This document shows, piece after piece, positions 1 through 8,646 of a stretch of DNA of 64,000 nucleotides. Source of the DNA: Halorussus vallis (GTDB lineage: Archaea > Halobacteriota > Halobacteria > Halobacteriales > Haladaptataceae); contig NZ_CP100000.1 in assembly GCF_024138165.1 (NCBI RefSeq), forward strand, positions 1,302,001-1,366,000, read 5' to 3'. Under the pieces are notes generated by a model. The model worked only from the letters and a program-made list of their open reading frames with translations. It was not told where the DNA came from and did not search any database. Each line of letters begins with the position of its first letter. Positions within the stretch are counted from its first letter, which is position 1. The translations under genes were made by a program, and so were the position numbers.

Positions 1-2789
1 ACGTCGGCGGGACCGTCGTAGTTCCAGTCGAAGCCCATCCGGCCGGCGAGGTCCTGGAGGATGGCGGCGTCGGTGCGGGCCTCGCCGGGCGACTCGACGG
101 CGGGCCGGACGAGTTGAATCCGGCGCTCGGTGTTCGTGGCCGTGCCGTACTTCTCGGCCATCGACGCCGCCGGCAGCACCACGTCAGCGAACTTCGCCGT
201 CTCGGTCATGAACAGCTCCTGGACCACGAGGAAGTCCAGCGCCTCCAGCGCCTCGTCGGCGTGGCTGATGTCGGGTTCGGATATCGCGGGGTTCTCGCCG
301 ACGATGTACATCCCGCGCAGGTCGGTGTTGCCCGGAGTGTAGCCCTCCTCGGCGCTCGGGTCGTCGGTCCCCCGCTCGTGCTCGTCGGCGGCGTCGTCGC
401 CGCCGTACGCGTCGCTTCCCTCCCCGCCGGAGACGGTTCGTTCGACGCCCGGGACGGCGCTGAACATCTCGGTGATGCGGAGGCCGACCCGGTCGGGCGG
501 CCGGACGCCCCACGCGTCCTCGAACTTGTCGAGCACGTCTGGGTCGTCGACCGGCTGATAGCCGGGCAGGTTGTTGGGAATCGGCCCCATGTCCCCGCCG
601 CCGCCCTGGACGTTGTTCTGGCCCCGGAACGGCGACAGCCCCGAGCGGGGTTTGCCGAGGTGCCCGCAGACCAGCGCCAGGTTCGCGATGGCGAGCGCGT
701 TGTGGGTGCCGTGGGCGTGCTGGGTCAGCCCCATCGCCCAGCCGTAGACGCAAGTGTCGGCCGCCGCGATGGTTTCGGCCGCGCGCGTGAGCTGGTCGGG
801 TGGCACGTCGGTCACGTCCTCGACCAGTTCGGGGGTGTAGGGCTCGACGGCCGCCTTCAGGTCCTCGAAGTGCTTCGTCCGCTCCTCGACGAACCGCTCG
901 TCGTAGAGGTCCTCCTCGACGATGTGGCGAATCAGCCCGTTGAGCCAGACTACGTCGGTGCCGGGCCTGGTGCGGGCGTACTGGTCGGCGTGCTCGGCGA
1001 TGGTCATCTTCCGCGGGTCGAAGACGAACAGGTCGGCGCCGTCCCGGACGTTCTGGACGATGCGCGTCGCCAGCACCGGGTGGGTTTCGGTGGTGTTCGA
1101 CCCAGTGATGAGATAGCAGTCGGTTTCGCCGATGTCCTCGTTGATGCGGTTGGTCATCGCGCCGAAGCCGACCGTCTGCTTGAGCGCCGCGACCGTCGAG
1201 GAGTGACACAGCCGGGTGCAGTTGTCGACGTGGGGCGTCCCCAACACCTGCCTGGCGAACTTCTGGGCGAGGAAGTTCTCCTCGTTGGTCGCCTTCGAGG
1301 AGGAGGTCACCGCCAGCGAGTCGGCGCCGTGCTCGTCGCGAATCTCGCCCAGTCGCTCGGCGACGCGGTCCAGCGCCTCGTCCCACGACGCCTCGCGGAA
1401 CTCGCCGTCCTCCTTCACCAGCGGCGTCGTCAGTCGTTCGTCGGAGTCGACGAAGTCGTAGCCGAACTTCCCCTTCACGCAGGTCGAGAAGTCGTTGGCC
1501 GGCGTCTGCTCGGGGTCGGCCGGCCTGACGCCCAGCACCTCCTCGCCCTTGCCGTAGAGGTCGAACCGACAGCCGACCCCGCAGTAGGTGCAGGTGGTGT
1601 CCGCCACCGTGATGTTGCGTTTTCGCGCGCCGGCGACGCCCTGAGCCACGTCGAAGAGTTGGCCGACGGTCATCGACTTCTCGGCGACCCCCTCCGCCGA
1701 CTGCTCGACCGCCTTGAGCGCCCCGTCTGTCGCCCGCTTCGAGACGTCCGACGCTCGCCGCTTGGCCTTCGCCATGAACGCCGCGACGCCCGAGAGTTCC
1801 TCGCCGTCGGCCGCGGTCGGTGCGCCGGCCCCGGCGCCGTCGCGGCCCTCCCCGGGCACGTCGCGGTTCGGCGCTTCGGCCGTGTCGGCCGTCTCCACGG
1901 GGTCTTCCTCCTTGACCGTCCCGATGGAGTTCTTCTGCGTGAACCCCGGCAACGGGATGGTGGTCGCGTCGGTCAACCCGTCCTCGACCAGCGACCCGGT
2001 CGGACAGACCGTCACGCAGTGGCCGCAGGAGATGCAGGTCGACTCGTCCATCGACTCGGCCTCGGGCTTCTGGAAGTCGACGTGGATGTCGTCGCCCTTC
2101 CCGGACATCCGGAGGACGCCCGCGTTCTGGACGTCGTTGCAGGCCTCGACGCACCGGTTGCAGAGGATGCACTTGTTGCGGTCGATCTGGATGACCGACG
2201 TGCTGTCGATGGGGGCGTACTCGTCGCGCTCGTCGAACACGCCGTAGCGGGGCTGGTTGACCCCGTGGTCGATGGCGGTGTCCTGGAGTTCGCACCGGCC
2301 GTTCTGGCCGCAGGTCGTACACCGCAGGTTGTGGTTCGCCAGCACGAGGTCGAGGTTGACGTCCCGGGCCTCCTCGGCGTCGGGCGCGTCGGTGCGCACT
2401 TCCAGGCCGTCCTCGGCGGGGAAACTACAGGCGGGGACGACCCCGTGCTCGTCCGTCTCGACCATGCAGGTCCGACAGGTACCCCGCGGCCCGATGTTGT
2501 CGCTCTGCTCGGTGTCGCGGTCGTAGTAGCACAGCGCCGGCACGTCGGACTCGACGTCGACCGTCTCGATGGCGTCGACGAGCGTCGACCCCGGCGAGAC
2601 AGCAACGGGGTTGCCGTCTATCGTCACGGTCGCCATCTCCCCGCCGTCGAGGCCGACGTCGGGGTCGTTGGCCGTCCCCGTCCGGAAGTCATCGGTCAGC
2701 GGCGTGCTCGACCGCGGGTCCTCGACGTCCGGGACGCCGGGCGTCGCCTCGGTCGGCCCGTGCTCGGTCGGGCCGGGCGGGTCGTCCAT
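1..2789 (-). CDS. fdhA: Formate dehydrogenase alpha subunit (molybdopterin oxidoreductase), C-terminus beyond window edge
   Basis: Oxidises formate to CO2 in the cytoplasm and passes electrons through Fe-S clusters to the NuoF-like partner encoded just upstream. The reading frame is open from the ATG at 2789 to the left edge (about 929 codons seen). Domain order: NuoG-like [2Fe-2S] ferredoxin (Cys near residues 87, 105, 108, 121), a His-Cys3 cluster (H153, C157, C160, C166), a two-[4Fe-4S] ferredoxin (CxxCxxCxxxC near 207 and 252), then the molybdopterin domain opening with a CTYCGVGC motif. The active-site segment reads NCTRLCHSST, so the catalytic residue is Cys, not selenocysteine. A Lys/Ala-rich linker separates the ferredoxin and Mo domains. 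Its start lies 2 nt after the partner's stop, indicating co-transcription. The family call is secure; formate as substrate is inferred from the motif and gene pairing. Confidence 0.93.
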   Translation of the reverse strand, partial: MDDPPGPTEHGPTEATPGVPDVEDPRSSTPLTDDFRTGTANDPDVGLDGGEMATVTIDGNPVAVSPGSTLVDAIETVDVESDVPALCYYDRDTEQSDNIGPRGTCRTCMVETDEHGVVPACSFPAEDGLEVRTDAPDAEEARDVNLDLVLANHNLRCTTCGQNGRCELQDTAIDHGVNQPRYGVFDERDEYAPIDSTSVIQIDRNKCILCNRCVEACNDVQNAGVLRMSGKGDDIHVDFQKPEAESMDESTCISCGHCVTVCPTGSLVEDGLTDATTIPLPGFTQKNSIGTVKEEDPVETADTAEAPNRDVPGEGRDGAGAGAPTAADGEELSGVAAFMAKAKRRASDVSKRATDGALKAVEQSAEGVAEKSMTVGQLFDVAQGVAGARKRNITVADTTCTYCGVGCRFDLYGKGEEVLGVRPADPEQTPANDFSTCVKGKFGYDFVDSDERLTTPLVKEDGEFREASWDEALDRVAERLGEIRDEHGADSLAVTSSSKATNEENFLAQKFARQVLGTPHVDNCTRLCHSSTVAALKQTVGFGAMTNRINEDIGETDCYLITGSNTTETHPVLATRIVQNVRDGADLFVFDPRKMTIAEHADQYARTRPGTDVVWLNGLIRHIVEEDLYDERFVEERTKHFEDLKAAVEPYTPELVEDVTDVPPDQLTRAAETIAAADTCVYGWAMGLTQHAHGTHNALAIANLALVCGHLGKPRSGLSPFRGQNNVQGGGGDMGPIPNNLPGYQPVDDPDVLDKFEDAWGVRPPDRVGLRITEMFSAVPGVERTVSGGEGSDAYGGDDAADEHERGTDDPSAEEGYTPGNTDLRGMYIVGENPAISEPDISHADEALEALDFLVVQELFMTETAKFADVVLPAASMAEKYGTATNTERRIQLVRPAVESPGEARTDAAILQDLAGRMGFDWNYDGPAD

Positions 2790-2791
2790 GC

Positions 2792-4438
2792 TCACGGCTC
2801 GCTCACCTCGCAGGCGCCGGTCGGACAGCGGCCGTCTGCGTGGGCCTCGAACTCGGTTTCGAACCGGTCGAGGGCCGTCCCGACGCTCCGGGCGGCCGAC
2901 TGACCGAAGTGGCAGATGCTCGAACTCCGCATCGTACGGGCAAGTTCGCGTATCATGTCGTCGTCGTAGTCTCCGTCGTAGACGCCGCGGAGCAGGTCGA
3001 GGACCTGCTTGGACCCCTCGCGGCAGGGGAAACACCGGCCGCAGTTCTCCTCGCTGGCGAACCGGGCGCGCTCGCCGACGGTCGCCACCGCGCAACGGTC
3101 CTCGCCGAGTAGTTCGACCGCGCCCTCGGTGCCGAGGTCGGCGCCGGTCAGCGCCGGCGCGCTCACGCCGCGGTCGAGCGACCGGGTGAAGCCGCCGAAC
3201 TGCCCGCCGACGCACGCCATCTTGACTCGACCCGCCGCGTCGACCGCGTCCCGGACGGCGGCCAGCGACCCGCCGGTCGGCAACTCGACTGTCGCCGGCG
3301 TCTCGACGTCGCCGGCGACCGTGAAGACCCGCGTCCCGGGGTCGGCGTCCGCGGGGTCGAACGCGTCGGGGTCGAGGAGCGCCCGCCGCACCTGCGCGAA
3401 CGTCCGCGGCGTGTGGACGACGGTCGGTCGACCGTACAGGCCGTGTCGTCCCGGGCCGGGCGGGCGAAGTCGGGCTTCGAGTCGGTCGTTGCCCTCCAGC
3501 GCCTCCAGCGCCATCGTGAACTCTCCGGCGATGTACTCGTCGGGGCCGGCCACGACCTGCGGCGGGTCGTCACCGCCCACGGTCGCTTCGTCGTCACCTC
3601 GCTCGCCGAACGCATCGGTGACGGCGGCCGCCGCGCGTCGAGTCCGCCGGCGGGCGAGGTCGTCGACCTCGTTCGTGTACACGACGACGTCGCTCGGTTT
3701 CGCGCCGACGACGGCGGCGACGGCGAGCGCCCCGTCGAGCACCGCCGCCGGCGCGCCGCCAAGTAGCGTGCGGTCGGTTTCGTTGCGGCGGTCGCTCTCG
3801 TTGGCGTTCACCACCACGACCGGGTCGCCCGGCGTCTCGCGGACGGTGGTCAGGCCGTCGGCGACGGCCGCGTCCTGGCTAGCGTCGCCCCGCCCCCTGC
3901 CCAGCAGTCCGACGGTTTCGAGTTGCTCGAGCGCCGCGGTCGGGTCCTCGCGCGCGAGCGACGCGGCCGCCGCGTCGGCCGCGACTTCGCTCTCGGGGTC
4001 GACCCAGCCGCACCGTCCGAGAACGCGTCGGGTGCCGACCGCCAGCGGTCCGTCCGGTGGGGTCGGCAGCGTCTCGGCGTCGGGGTCGTGGTCGACGACC
4101 CACGTCGCGTCCTCGTCGCCGACGTCGCCCGACTCGGCGCGTTCGACGAGCGTGCGCGCCCGTTCGGGCGACGCTCGCGGGTGGTACGCCGTCCGGCCCT
4201 CCTGCGTGACGAGAACGAGCGGTTCGAGCGCCCTGACGCCGGTCGACCCGACTTCGAGCACCGCCGCCTCCTCGGCGGTGGTTCGAGCGGCCTGGAGGGT
4301 CCGTCGCCCCCGTTCGCGTCGAGGCGGTTCGCCGTCGGCGCTCGCGTCGTTCGACCGCGACCCGTCGCTCGGCGGTTCGTCGGGGCCGACCGTGACGCGG
4401 ACTACGGTCGAATCGCCCTCGGAGTTGCCCCGGAACAT
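2792..4438 (-). CDS. NuoF-like formate dehydrogenase beta subunit with degenerate FMN/NADH site
   Basis: Expected to take electrons from the formate dehydrogenase alpha subunit. The C-terminal third is a clear Complex I 51-kDa type Fe-S module: an SLBB-like stretch followed by ENCGRCFPCREG and a fourth Cys in SSICHFG, which together bind the N3-type [4Fe-4S] cluster. The protein (548 aa) ends with a CPTGAC motif. In the N-terminal half, the place where NuoF proteins have the Gly-rich GRGGAGFPTG FMN/NADH loop reads GRGRGDASQDAAVADG, so flavin or NAD binding may be altered or lost. The first ~50 residues are acidic and low complexity. It is the first gene of the fdh operon; a TATA-like ATATAAA at about 4563-4569 would give a ~100-nt leader. 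It could be a ferredoxin- or quinone-linked variant rather than NAD-linked. Confidence 0.8.
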   Translation of the reverse strand: MFRGNSEGDSTVVRVTVGPDEPPSDGSRSNDASADGEPPRRERGRRTLQAARTTAEEAAVLEVGSTGVRALEPLVLVTQEGRTAYHPRASPERARTLVERAESGDVGDEDATWVVDHDPDAETLPTPPDGPLAVGTRRVLGRCGWVDPESEVAADAAAASLAREDPTAALEQLETVGLLGRGRGDASQDAAVADGLTTVRETPGDPVVVVNANESDRRNETDRTLLGGAPAAVLDGALAVAAVVGAKPSDVVVYTNEVDDLARRRTRRAAAAVTDAFGERGDDEATVGGDDPPQVVAGPDEYIAGEFTMALEALEGNDRLEARLRPPGPGRHGLYGRPTVVHTPRTFAQVRRALLDPDAFDPADADPGTRVFTVAGDVETPATVELPTGGSLAAVRDAVDAAGRVKMACVGGQFGGFTRSLDRGVSAPALTGADLGTEGAVELLGEDRCAVATVGERARFASEENCGRCFPCREGSKQVLDLLRGVYDGDYDDDMIRELARTMRSSSICHFGQSAARSVGTALDRFETEFEAHADGRCPTGACEVSEP

Positions 4439-4561
4439 GCAAATCCCGTAGAAAGTCGTGAACGACGGTGGAAAGCGTTGTGGCCACGGCGGGGCGTCGT
4501 CTCCGGTCGCCCGATGCGGTCGGCCGATTTGGCCCTTCGTCCGTCGCCGACCGCCGCGACT

Positions 4562-4569
4562 TTATATGG
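4562..4569 (-). promoter_or_regulatory. Probable TATA box for the formate dehydrogenase operon
   Basis: On the minus strand this reads as ATATAAA in an otherwise very GC-rich stretch and overlaps the stop codon of the preceding small gene. Transcription would begin near 4538, giving the NuoF-like gene a leader of about 100 nt, unlike the leaderless genes elsewhere in the window. Confidence 0.4.
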
Positions 4570-4771
4570 GGTCGGTTCCCGGTTCGCGCTCGGGGTTGGG
4601 CTCCCCGTCGTCGCTTTCGCCGGACCGTCGCCGCGTCGCGCGTCGGTACGTCCGCGTGAGGGGTGCCTGCTTCCGCCACGCCCAGAACGCGGCCCCGCCG
4701 GCCGCCGCGAGCAGTGCGGCCGCTCCGGCGAGCGTTCGGACGCGGTTCGACGAGACGCTTAACTGGTCCAT
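4562..4771 (-). CDS. Small single-span membrane protein, unknown function
   Basis: A 69-residue protein with one hydrophobic segment (about residues 13-32, Ala/Gly/Leu-rich) followed by a strongly basic then acidic tail (RRATRRR, then ESDDGEPNPERE). I do not recognise a family. It is chosen over overlapping frames because it has a proper ATG, a membrane-anchor pattern with a positive cytosolic flank, and sits between the fdh operon and a tRNA on the same strand. Its stop codon overlaps the probable TATA box of the fdh operon. Length and composition are the only support. Confidence 0.5.
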   Translation of the reverse strand: MDQLSVSSNRVRTLAGAAALLAAAGGAAFWAWRKQAPLTRTYRRATRRRSGESDDGEPNPEREPGTDPI

Positions 4772-4995
4772 ACGGGACGTTGGCTCGCGATGAAACGTAG
4801 GAGTTCGGTCCGATTCCAGTCTCTCGGCCGGTCCTGACCAGCGGTTCGCGGACCGGCGAGTGGGTACGAATGCGACGTGTCCGAGAACGACGTGCAGAGA
4901 ATTAGCCCACGCTGTCGAAAGTGAAGTGCCGAAGTTAGATGGCTGGGGAGTTGACGGCCCCAGGCTCCGGTCGGCGAGGCCGACCGGAGAGGAGG

Positions 4996-5069
4996 TGGGC
5001 CAACGCGGATTTGAACCGCGAACCTCCCGGTTATCAGCCGAGCGCTCAACCTGATTGAGCTATTGGCCC
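4996..5069 (-). tRNA. tRNA-Ile (anticodon GAT)
   Basis: The minus strand folds into a full cloverleaf of 74 nt: acceptor GGGCCAA paired with TTGGCCC plus discriminator A; D arm AGCTCAATCAGGTTGAGC; anticodon stem CTCGG/CCGGG around loop CTGATAA (anticodon GAT, isoleucine); T arm CGCGG/CCGCG with loop TTCAAAT. CCA is not encoded, as is usual in haloarchaea. A TATA-like CTTAAACC lies near 5102-5109, the right distance upstream of the 5' end. Confidence 0.95.
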
Positions 5070-5172
5070 AGGCGAGCGCATTTTCCGATTGCCCCCTCGG
5101 AGGTTTAAGAGTTTCCTTTCACCCCGGCTTCGGTACGCCCTCACGCGGTTAACGGCCCGAATTCGGGGTCGG

Positions 5173-5721
5173 TCAGTCTTCCTTCTCGTCGTCGAACTCG
5201 ATGTCGTAGGCGTCGTCGTCCACGCGGTAGGTGTCCTCGGACCTGGCGCGCGACCGCCCCGAAGCGTCGGCCGCCGTTCCGCCGGCGGTCGCGTCTTCGG
5301 GGTTCGGGAAGCCGAAGGTGTAGAGGTTGCCCGAGGCCAGTCCGCCGGTCTTCTCGTCGAGGTAGGGCTTGACGACCCACTTCTGGACCGCCTCGCGCAC
5401 GAGGATGCGCGAGGGCGGGAACGCGAGCAGGAAGCCGACGGTGTCGGTGACCAGCCCCGGCGTCAGCAGGAACGCGCCCGCCGCGATGAGCAGCGCCCCG
5501 TCGGTGAGTTCGTCGGCGGGCACCTCGCCCTCCGCAAGCGTGCGCTGGAGTTTTCTGACGGTGTGGCGACCCTCGGCCCGGACGAACAGCGTCCCGACCA
5601 GCGCGGTCAGCACCACGAGCGCGACCGTGAGCGCGGCCCCGAGCTGTGACGCCACGTAGACGAGGAACAGCGCGTCGAGCAGCGGGATGAGCAGCAGGCC
5701 CAACAGGAGGCGTTTCACCAT
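5173..5721 (-). CDS. FxsA family membrane protein
   Basis: FxsA is a small cytoplasmic-membrane protein; in E. coli it relieves exclusion of phage T7 by the F plasmid, and its normal job is unknown. The 182-residue product has the family layout: an N-terminal hydrophobic segment with PLLDALFLVYVA, a second hydrophobic stretch leading into VGTLFVRAEG, an amphipathic helix with GALLIAAGAFLLTPGLVTD, and a third span FLLAFPPSRILV. The last ~50 residues are a polar acidic tail (ending FDDEKED) typical of halophile versions. It is followed by tRNA-Ile on the same strand; the upstream membrane gene is separated by about 95 nt and may be independent. Confidence 0.85.
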   Translation of the reverse strand: MVKRLLLGLLLIPLLDALFLVYVASQLGAALTVALVVLTALVGTLFVRAEGRHTVRKLQRTLAEGEVPADELTDGALLIAAGAFLLTPGLVTDTVGFLLAFPPSRILVREAVQKWVVKPYLDEKTGGLASGNLYTFGFPNPEDATAGGTAADASGRSRARSEDTYRVDDDAYDIEFDDEKED

Positions 5722-5816
5722 CGTTCTTGTCCCGTCTAGCGGTCCCGAGGCTAAAACGCTTTAGGTGCCGAGAGGTTCCGCGGCGAGAATTAGCGCGTCG
5801 GAGTTGACGCCGGGCG

Positions 5817-6416
5817 TCAGTCGGCCGACGCCCCGACCGCACCGCCGAGTGCCCCGAAGGCGAGCGGGTAGACCGCGCCGGCCAGCAGCACCGCCGTCAC
5901 GAGGTCGGGCGCGATGGCGGCCTCGGTGTTGCCGATGGAGTGCGAGACGGTGAACGCGACTCCCGCCGAGAGCGGGAGATAGCCCAGGACGATAGTCGCC
6001 CCTGCCGTCGCGCCGTCGCGGGAGTCGCGGGCGGGCGACTCGCCCGCCCGCGCTACGAGCCACCCCGCAATCGCCAGGAGGAACGGCGCGAGCGCCAGCA
6101 GGAGGATCGAACCGCCGCCCTCGGCGGTCACGAAGTTCTCCGTCCGGGTTCCGCCCGCGACGGTCGGAATCTCCGTGGCGACAAAGTGGGCGTTCAGGAA
6201 GAGCCAGGCGACGCCCTTCCAGGCCGGCACCGCCTCGCCGCCGAGAAGTCGGGAGACGAAGCCGATGCCCGCCAGGGCCTCGCGGACCGCGTCGGCCTGC
6301 CAGACGTAGACGACCAGGTAGCCGAGTAACCACGTCGAGACGCCCGCGAGCGCGCCGCGGGCGTACGGAAGCGGCGCGTCGCCGACGGACGCCGACCGAC
6401 GTTGCGTGACTGACAT
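5817..6416 (-). CDS. Haloarchaeal multi-span membrane protein (DUF7978-like)
   Basis: A 199-residue integral membrane protein with about five hydrophobic segments: residues ~20-42 (TWLLGYLVVYVW), a short amphipathic region around WKGVAWLFLNAHFVA, ~95-118 (ILLLALAPFLLAIAGWLVA), ~135-155 and ~165-190. I associate this pattern with an uncharacterised haloarchaeal family (probably DUF7978), from memory only. The ATG at 6416 was taken in place of a GTG 12 nt upstream because the N-terminus MSVTQRR looks typical. The codons for residues around ARAGESPARDSRD form a perfect 13-bp-arm GC palindrome (6026-6052). Function unknown. Confidence 0.65.
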   Translation of the reverse strand: MSVTQRRSASVGDAPLPYARGALAGVSTWLLGYLVVYVWQADAVREALAGIGFVSRLLGGEAVPAWKGVAWLFLNAHFVATEIPTVAGGTRTENFVTAEGGGSILLLALAPFLLAIAGWLVARAGESPARDSRDGATAGATIVLGYLPLSAGVAFTVSHSIGNTEAAIAPDLVTAVLLAGAVYPLAFGALGGAVGASAD

Positions 6417-6562
6417 GAGCGAGGGCACCGACCGACGCGACGAGTACCTTGTGGCCGAACGGGGTCAGAGCGACGCGTTCGAGAACGCGAATTAACACCG
6501 AACCGACGTGAGAGGGGATCGTTCAGTAGATTCAAAGGCGAGGGAGAACAACTAGCGACACG

Positions 6563-7750
6563 ATGATTCTACGCGACGTTCGCCTGCTTGACGGGACCGG
6601 GGAGGTCTACGAGGACGCGGCGTTGCAGTTCGACCCTGAGTCGGGGCGCATCGGGGCGGTCGGCGACGCCGACCCCGGCCCCGAGGAGGCCGTCTACGAC
6701 CTCCGGGGGAAGACGCTGGTGCCCGGTCTGGTGGACGCCCACGTCCACTTCTCGCTGTCCGGCGAGGCGAGCGTGGCCGACGTCGTCGACATGAGCGAGG
6801 GCGAACTGATGCTGGTCGAGGCGCGCAACGCCCGCCGGACGCTGGAAGCCGGCGTCACGGGCGTCCGGGCGATGGGGGCGAAGGACCTCGACGTGATACT
6901 CGCCGAGCGCGTCGCCCGCGGCGACGTGCCCGGCCCGCGGATGGTCGCCAACTGCCGCTCCATCACCATCACGGGCGGCCACGGCCACCACCTCGGCCGC
7001 GAAGTCGACGGGCCGACCGAGTGCCGGAAGGCGGTCCGCGAGCAGGTCAAGCGCGGCGCCCGGTTCATCAAGTTCATGGCGACCGGCGGGGTGACGACGC
7101 CCGGTACCGACCCCGAGAGCCCCGCGTTCACCCCCGAGGAAACCGACGCGCTGGTCGACGAGGCCCACCGCCGCGGCGCCCACGTCGCGACCCACGCCCA
7201 CGGCGCGGAGGGTGTCAAGCAGGCCGTTCGCGCCGGAGTCGACACGGTCGAACACGGCACCTTCCTCGACGAGGAGGCCGTCGACCTGCTGGTCACCGAG
7301 GACGTCGCGCTGGTGCCGACCCTCTCGGCGCCGTACCGCATCGTCCGCAACGCCGACCACGCGACCGAAGAGAGCCTCCGGAAGTCGAGCGACGTCTACG
7401 AGCGCCACATCGAGTCGTTCCGGCGCGCGGTCGAGGCGGGCGTCGACATCGTCGGCGGCACCGACGCGGGGACGCCGTTCAACTACCACGGCACGAACGC
7501 GACGGAACTGTCGTTCATGGTCGAACACGGCATGGACCCGATGGACGCGGTGGTCGCGATGACCGGACGGGCCGCCGACGAAATCGGACTGGCGGACGCG
7601 GGCGTGCTTCGGCCGGGCGCGCACGCCGACTTCCTCGTCCTCGACGAGGACCCCCTCGCGAACATTTCGACCGTTCGCGACCCCGAGGCGGTCGTGAAGG
7701 GCGGAGAGGTCGTCTCCGGACGGTCGTTAGACAGAGTCTCCGAGGAGTAG
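6563..7750 (+). CDS. Metal-dependent amidohydrolase (prolidase/imidazolonepropionase-like)
   Basis: A cytoplasmic TIM-barrel hydrolase of the amidohydrolase superfamily, acting on a cyclic or linear amide or peptide bond with one or two divalent metals. The binuclear-centre ligands are visible: HVH at residues 60 and 62 (DAHVHFS), a probable carboxylated Lys170 (FIKFMATGG), His211 (ATHAHG), His231 (VEHGT) and Asp301 (GGTDAG). The flanking beta-sandwich is present at both ends (ILRDVRLLDGTG; GAHADFLVLDEDPL). At 395 residues it matches the subgroup annotated as Xaa-Pro dipeptidase-like or metal-dependent hydrolase; substrate cannot be read from sequence. A TATA-like GATTCAAAGG at ~6531-6540 fits a leaderless transcript starting at the ATG. 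It converges on the next gene with only 12 nt between stops. Confidence 0.88.
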   Translation: MILRDVRLLDGTGEVYEDAALQFDPESGRIGAVGDADPGPEEAVYDLRGKTLVPGLVDAHVHFSLSGEASVADVVDMSEGELMLVEARNARRTLEAGVTGVRAMGAKDLDVILAERVARGDVPGPRMVANCRSITITGGHGHHLGREVDGPTECRKAVREQVKRGARFIKFMATGGVTTPGTDPESPAFTPEETDALVDEAHRRGAHVATHAHGAEGVKQAVRAGVDTVEHGTFLDEEAVDLLVTEDVALVPTLSAPYRIVRNADHATEESLRKSSDVYERHIESFRRAVEAGVDIVGGTDAGTPFNYHGTNATELSFMVEHGMDPMDAVVAMTGRAADEIGLADAGVLRPGAHADFLVLDEDPLANISTVRDPEAVVKGGEVVSGRSLDRVSEE

Positions 7751-7762
7751 CCTTCGGCCGCT

Positions 7763-8005
7763 TCAGTGCGTGAACACCAGTACTCTGTCGGACTCCCGGA
7801 CGACGCACAATGGTCCGTCGGGTCGATTGAATTGATTCCTCCGGCGCTCGGATATCAGGAGTTCGGCGAACGCCTCCTCGCAGGCCGGACAGTCGAGGCC
7901 CTTGCGATTCTCCCAGAGTTGCGTGTCGCCGGTGTCCCTGTGGAGTTTCAGCGCGTTCCGGACGGCGTGGACGTCGAAGCGCTCCGTCTCGTCGTGTTCG
8001 CTCAT
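7763..8005 (-). CDS. Small haloarchaeal CPAC protein (DUF7385-like)
   Basis: An 80-residue cytoplasmic protein with a CPAC pair (DCPACEEAF) and a conserved end VVRESDRVLVFTH. I recognise the pattern from haloarchaeal small proteins annotated DUF7385 or 'flagella cluster protein'; no activity is known to me. The two cysteines could be redox-active or bind metal with help from His residues. The start at 8005 is preferred over an in-frame ATG at 8020 because it overlaps the stop of the upstream acetyltransferase reading frame as ATGA, so the three minus-strand genes form a translationally coupled operon. Confidence 0.65.
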   Translation of the reverse strand: MSEHDETERFDVHAVRNALKLHRDTGDTQLWENRKGLDCPACEEAFAELLISERRRNQFNRPDGPLCVVRESDRVLVFTH

Positions 8006-8646
8006 CTGTTTCGTTCCCACGCTTCGCGGCCGACGGTATAACGATGGTAGTCGTCGACCCGGTCGCCCATCTGCACCCGGTTCCGCAGGCGACCCTCGTA
8101 CTCTCCGCCGTACTCGGCGACGTACTTCTCGATGGCCCGGCGGGATCTCTCGTTGCCGGCGTTACAACCCGCTTCGACGATTTCGAGGTCGAGGCGGTCG
8201 AAGGCGAGTTCGAAGAACGCCCCGGCGCGTTCGCCCGAGTACCCCCAGCCCCAGAACGGCCGCCGGAGGACGAGTCCGAGTCGCGCGACCCGGCGGTCCT
8301 ACTCGCAGTGGAGCGTGGCGTAGCCCGCGAGTTCGTCGGCTCGCGGTTCGCCGTCTCCGAGACGGTCGGCGGTTTCACCGCCTCCGGTTCGTCGGTCCTC
8401 CGACCCGACGCGCACGACGTACTCCGCGGCCCGGCCGTCGCGCCAGTTGGACTCGGCCGAGTCGATGCGGTCGCGGGCCTCATTCGGCGTTCGGTATGGT
8501 TCCTGGGGAACGTACTCGAAGACCGCCGGGTCGACCGCGCCGTCCGCGAACGCCCCGTAGAAGGCGAGGACGTCGACGTTCTCGTGACAGAGACGTTCGA
8601 ACCGAAGTCGGTCGGTTTCGAACGTCGCGGGGAACAGTTCAGTCAC
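8002..8646 (-). pseudogene. GNAT acetyltransferase interrupted by an in-frame TAG
   Basis: The frame starts at GTG 8646 (overlapping the upstream GNAT stop) and runs to TGA at 8002-8004, 213 codons, but carries TAG at 8299-8301. On both sides the protein aligns with the GNAT encoded next to it: before the stop ETDRLRFERLCHENVDVLAFY and AGYATLHCE, after it DRRVARLGLVLRRPFWGWGYSGERA and NERSRRAIEKYVAEYGG. The neighbour reads LHFEWDRRS, so TAG sits exactly where a conserved Trp (TGG) is expected; a single G-to-A change explains it. No frameshift is present and the downstream half retains the acetyl-CoA loop, so the lesion looks recent, or could be a sequencing error. The truncated product (~115 residues) would lack the acetyl-CoA binding site. 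Confidence 0.85.

Noticed and set aside
1189-1235. Possible selenocysteine in formate dehydrogenase
   Set aside because: The codon at the active site is TGT (Cys) in NCTRLCHSS, so no UGA recoding is needed.
114-2903. 929-codon open frame on the plus strand
   Set aside because: It is antisense to the formate dehydrogenase alpha gene, whose minus frame carries all cofactor motifs; it is a by-product of GC-rich codon usage.
8299-8301. TAG as pyrrolysine codon
   Set aside because: The sister gene has Trp here, the family does not use pyrrolysine, and no pyl gene is in the window.
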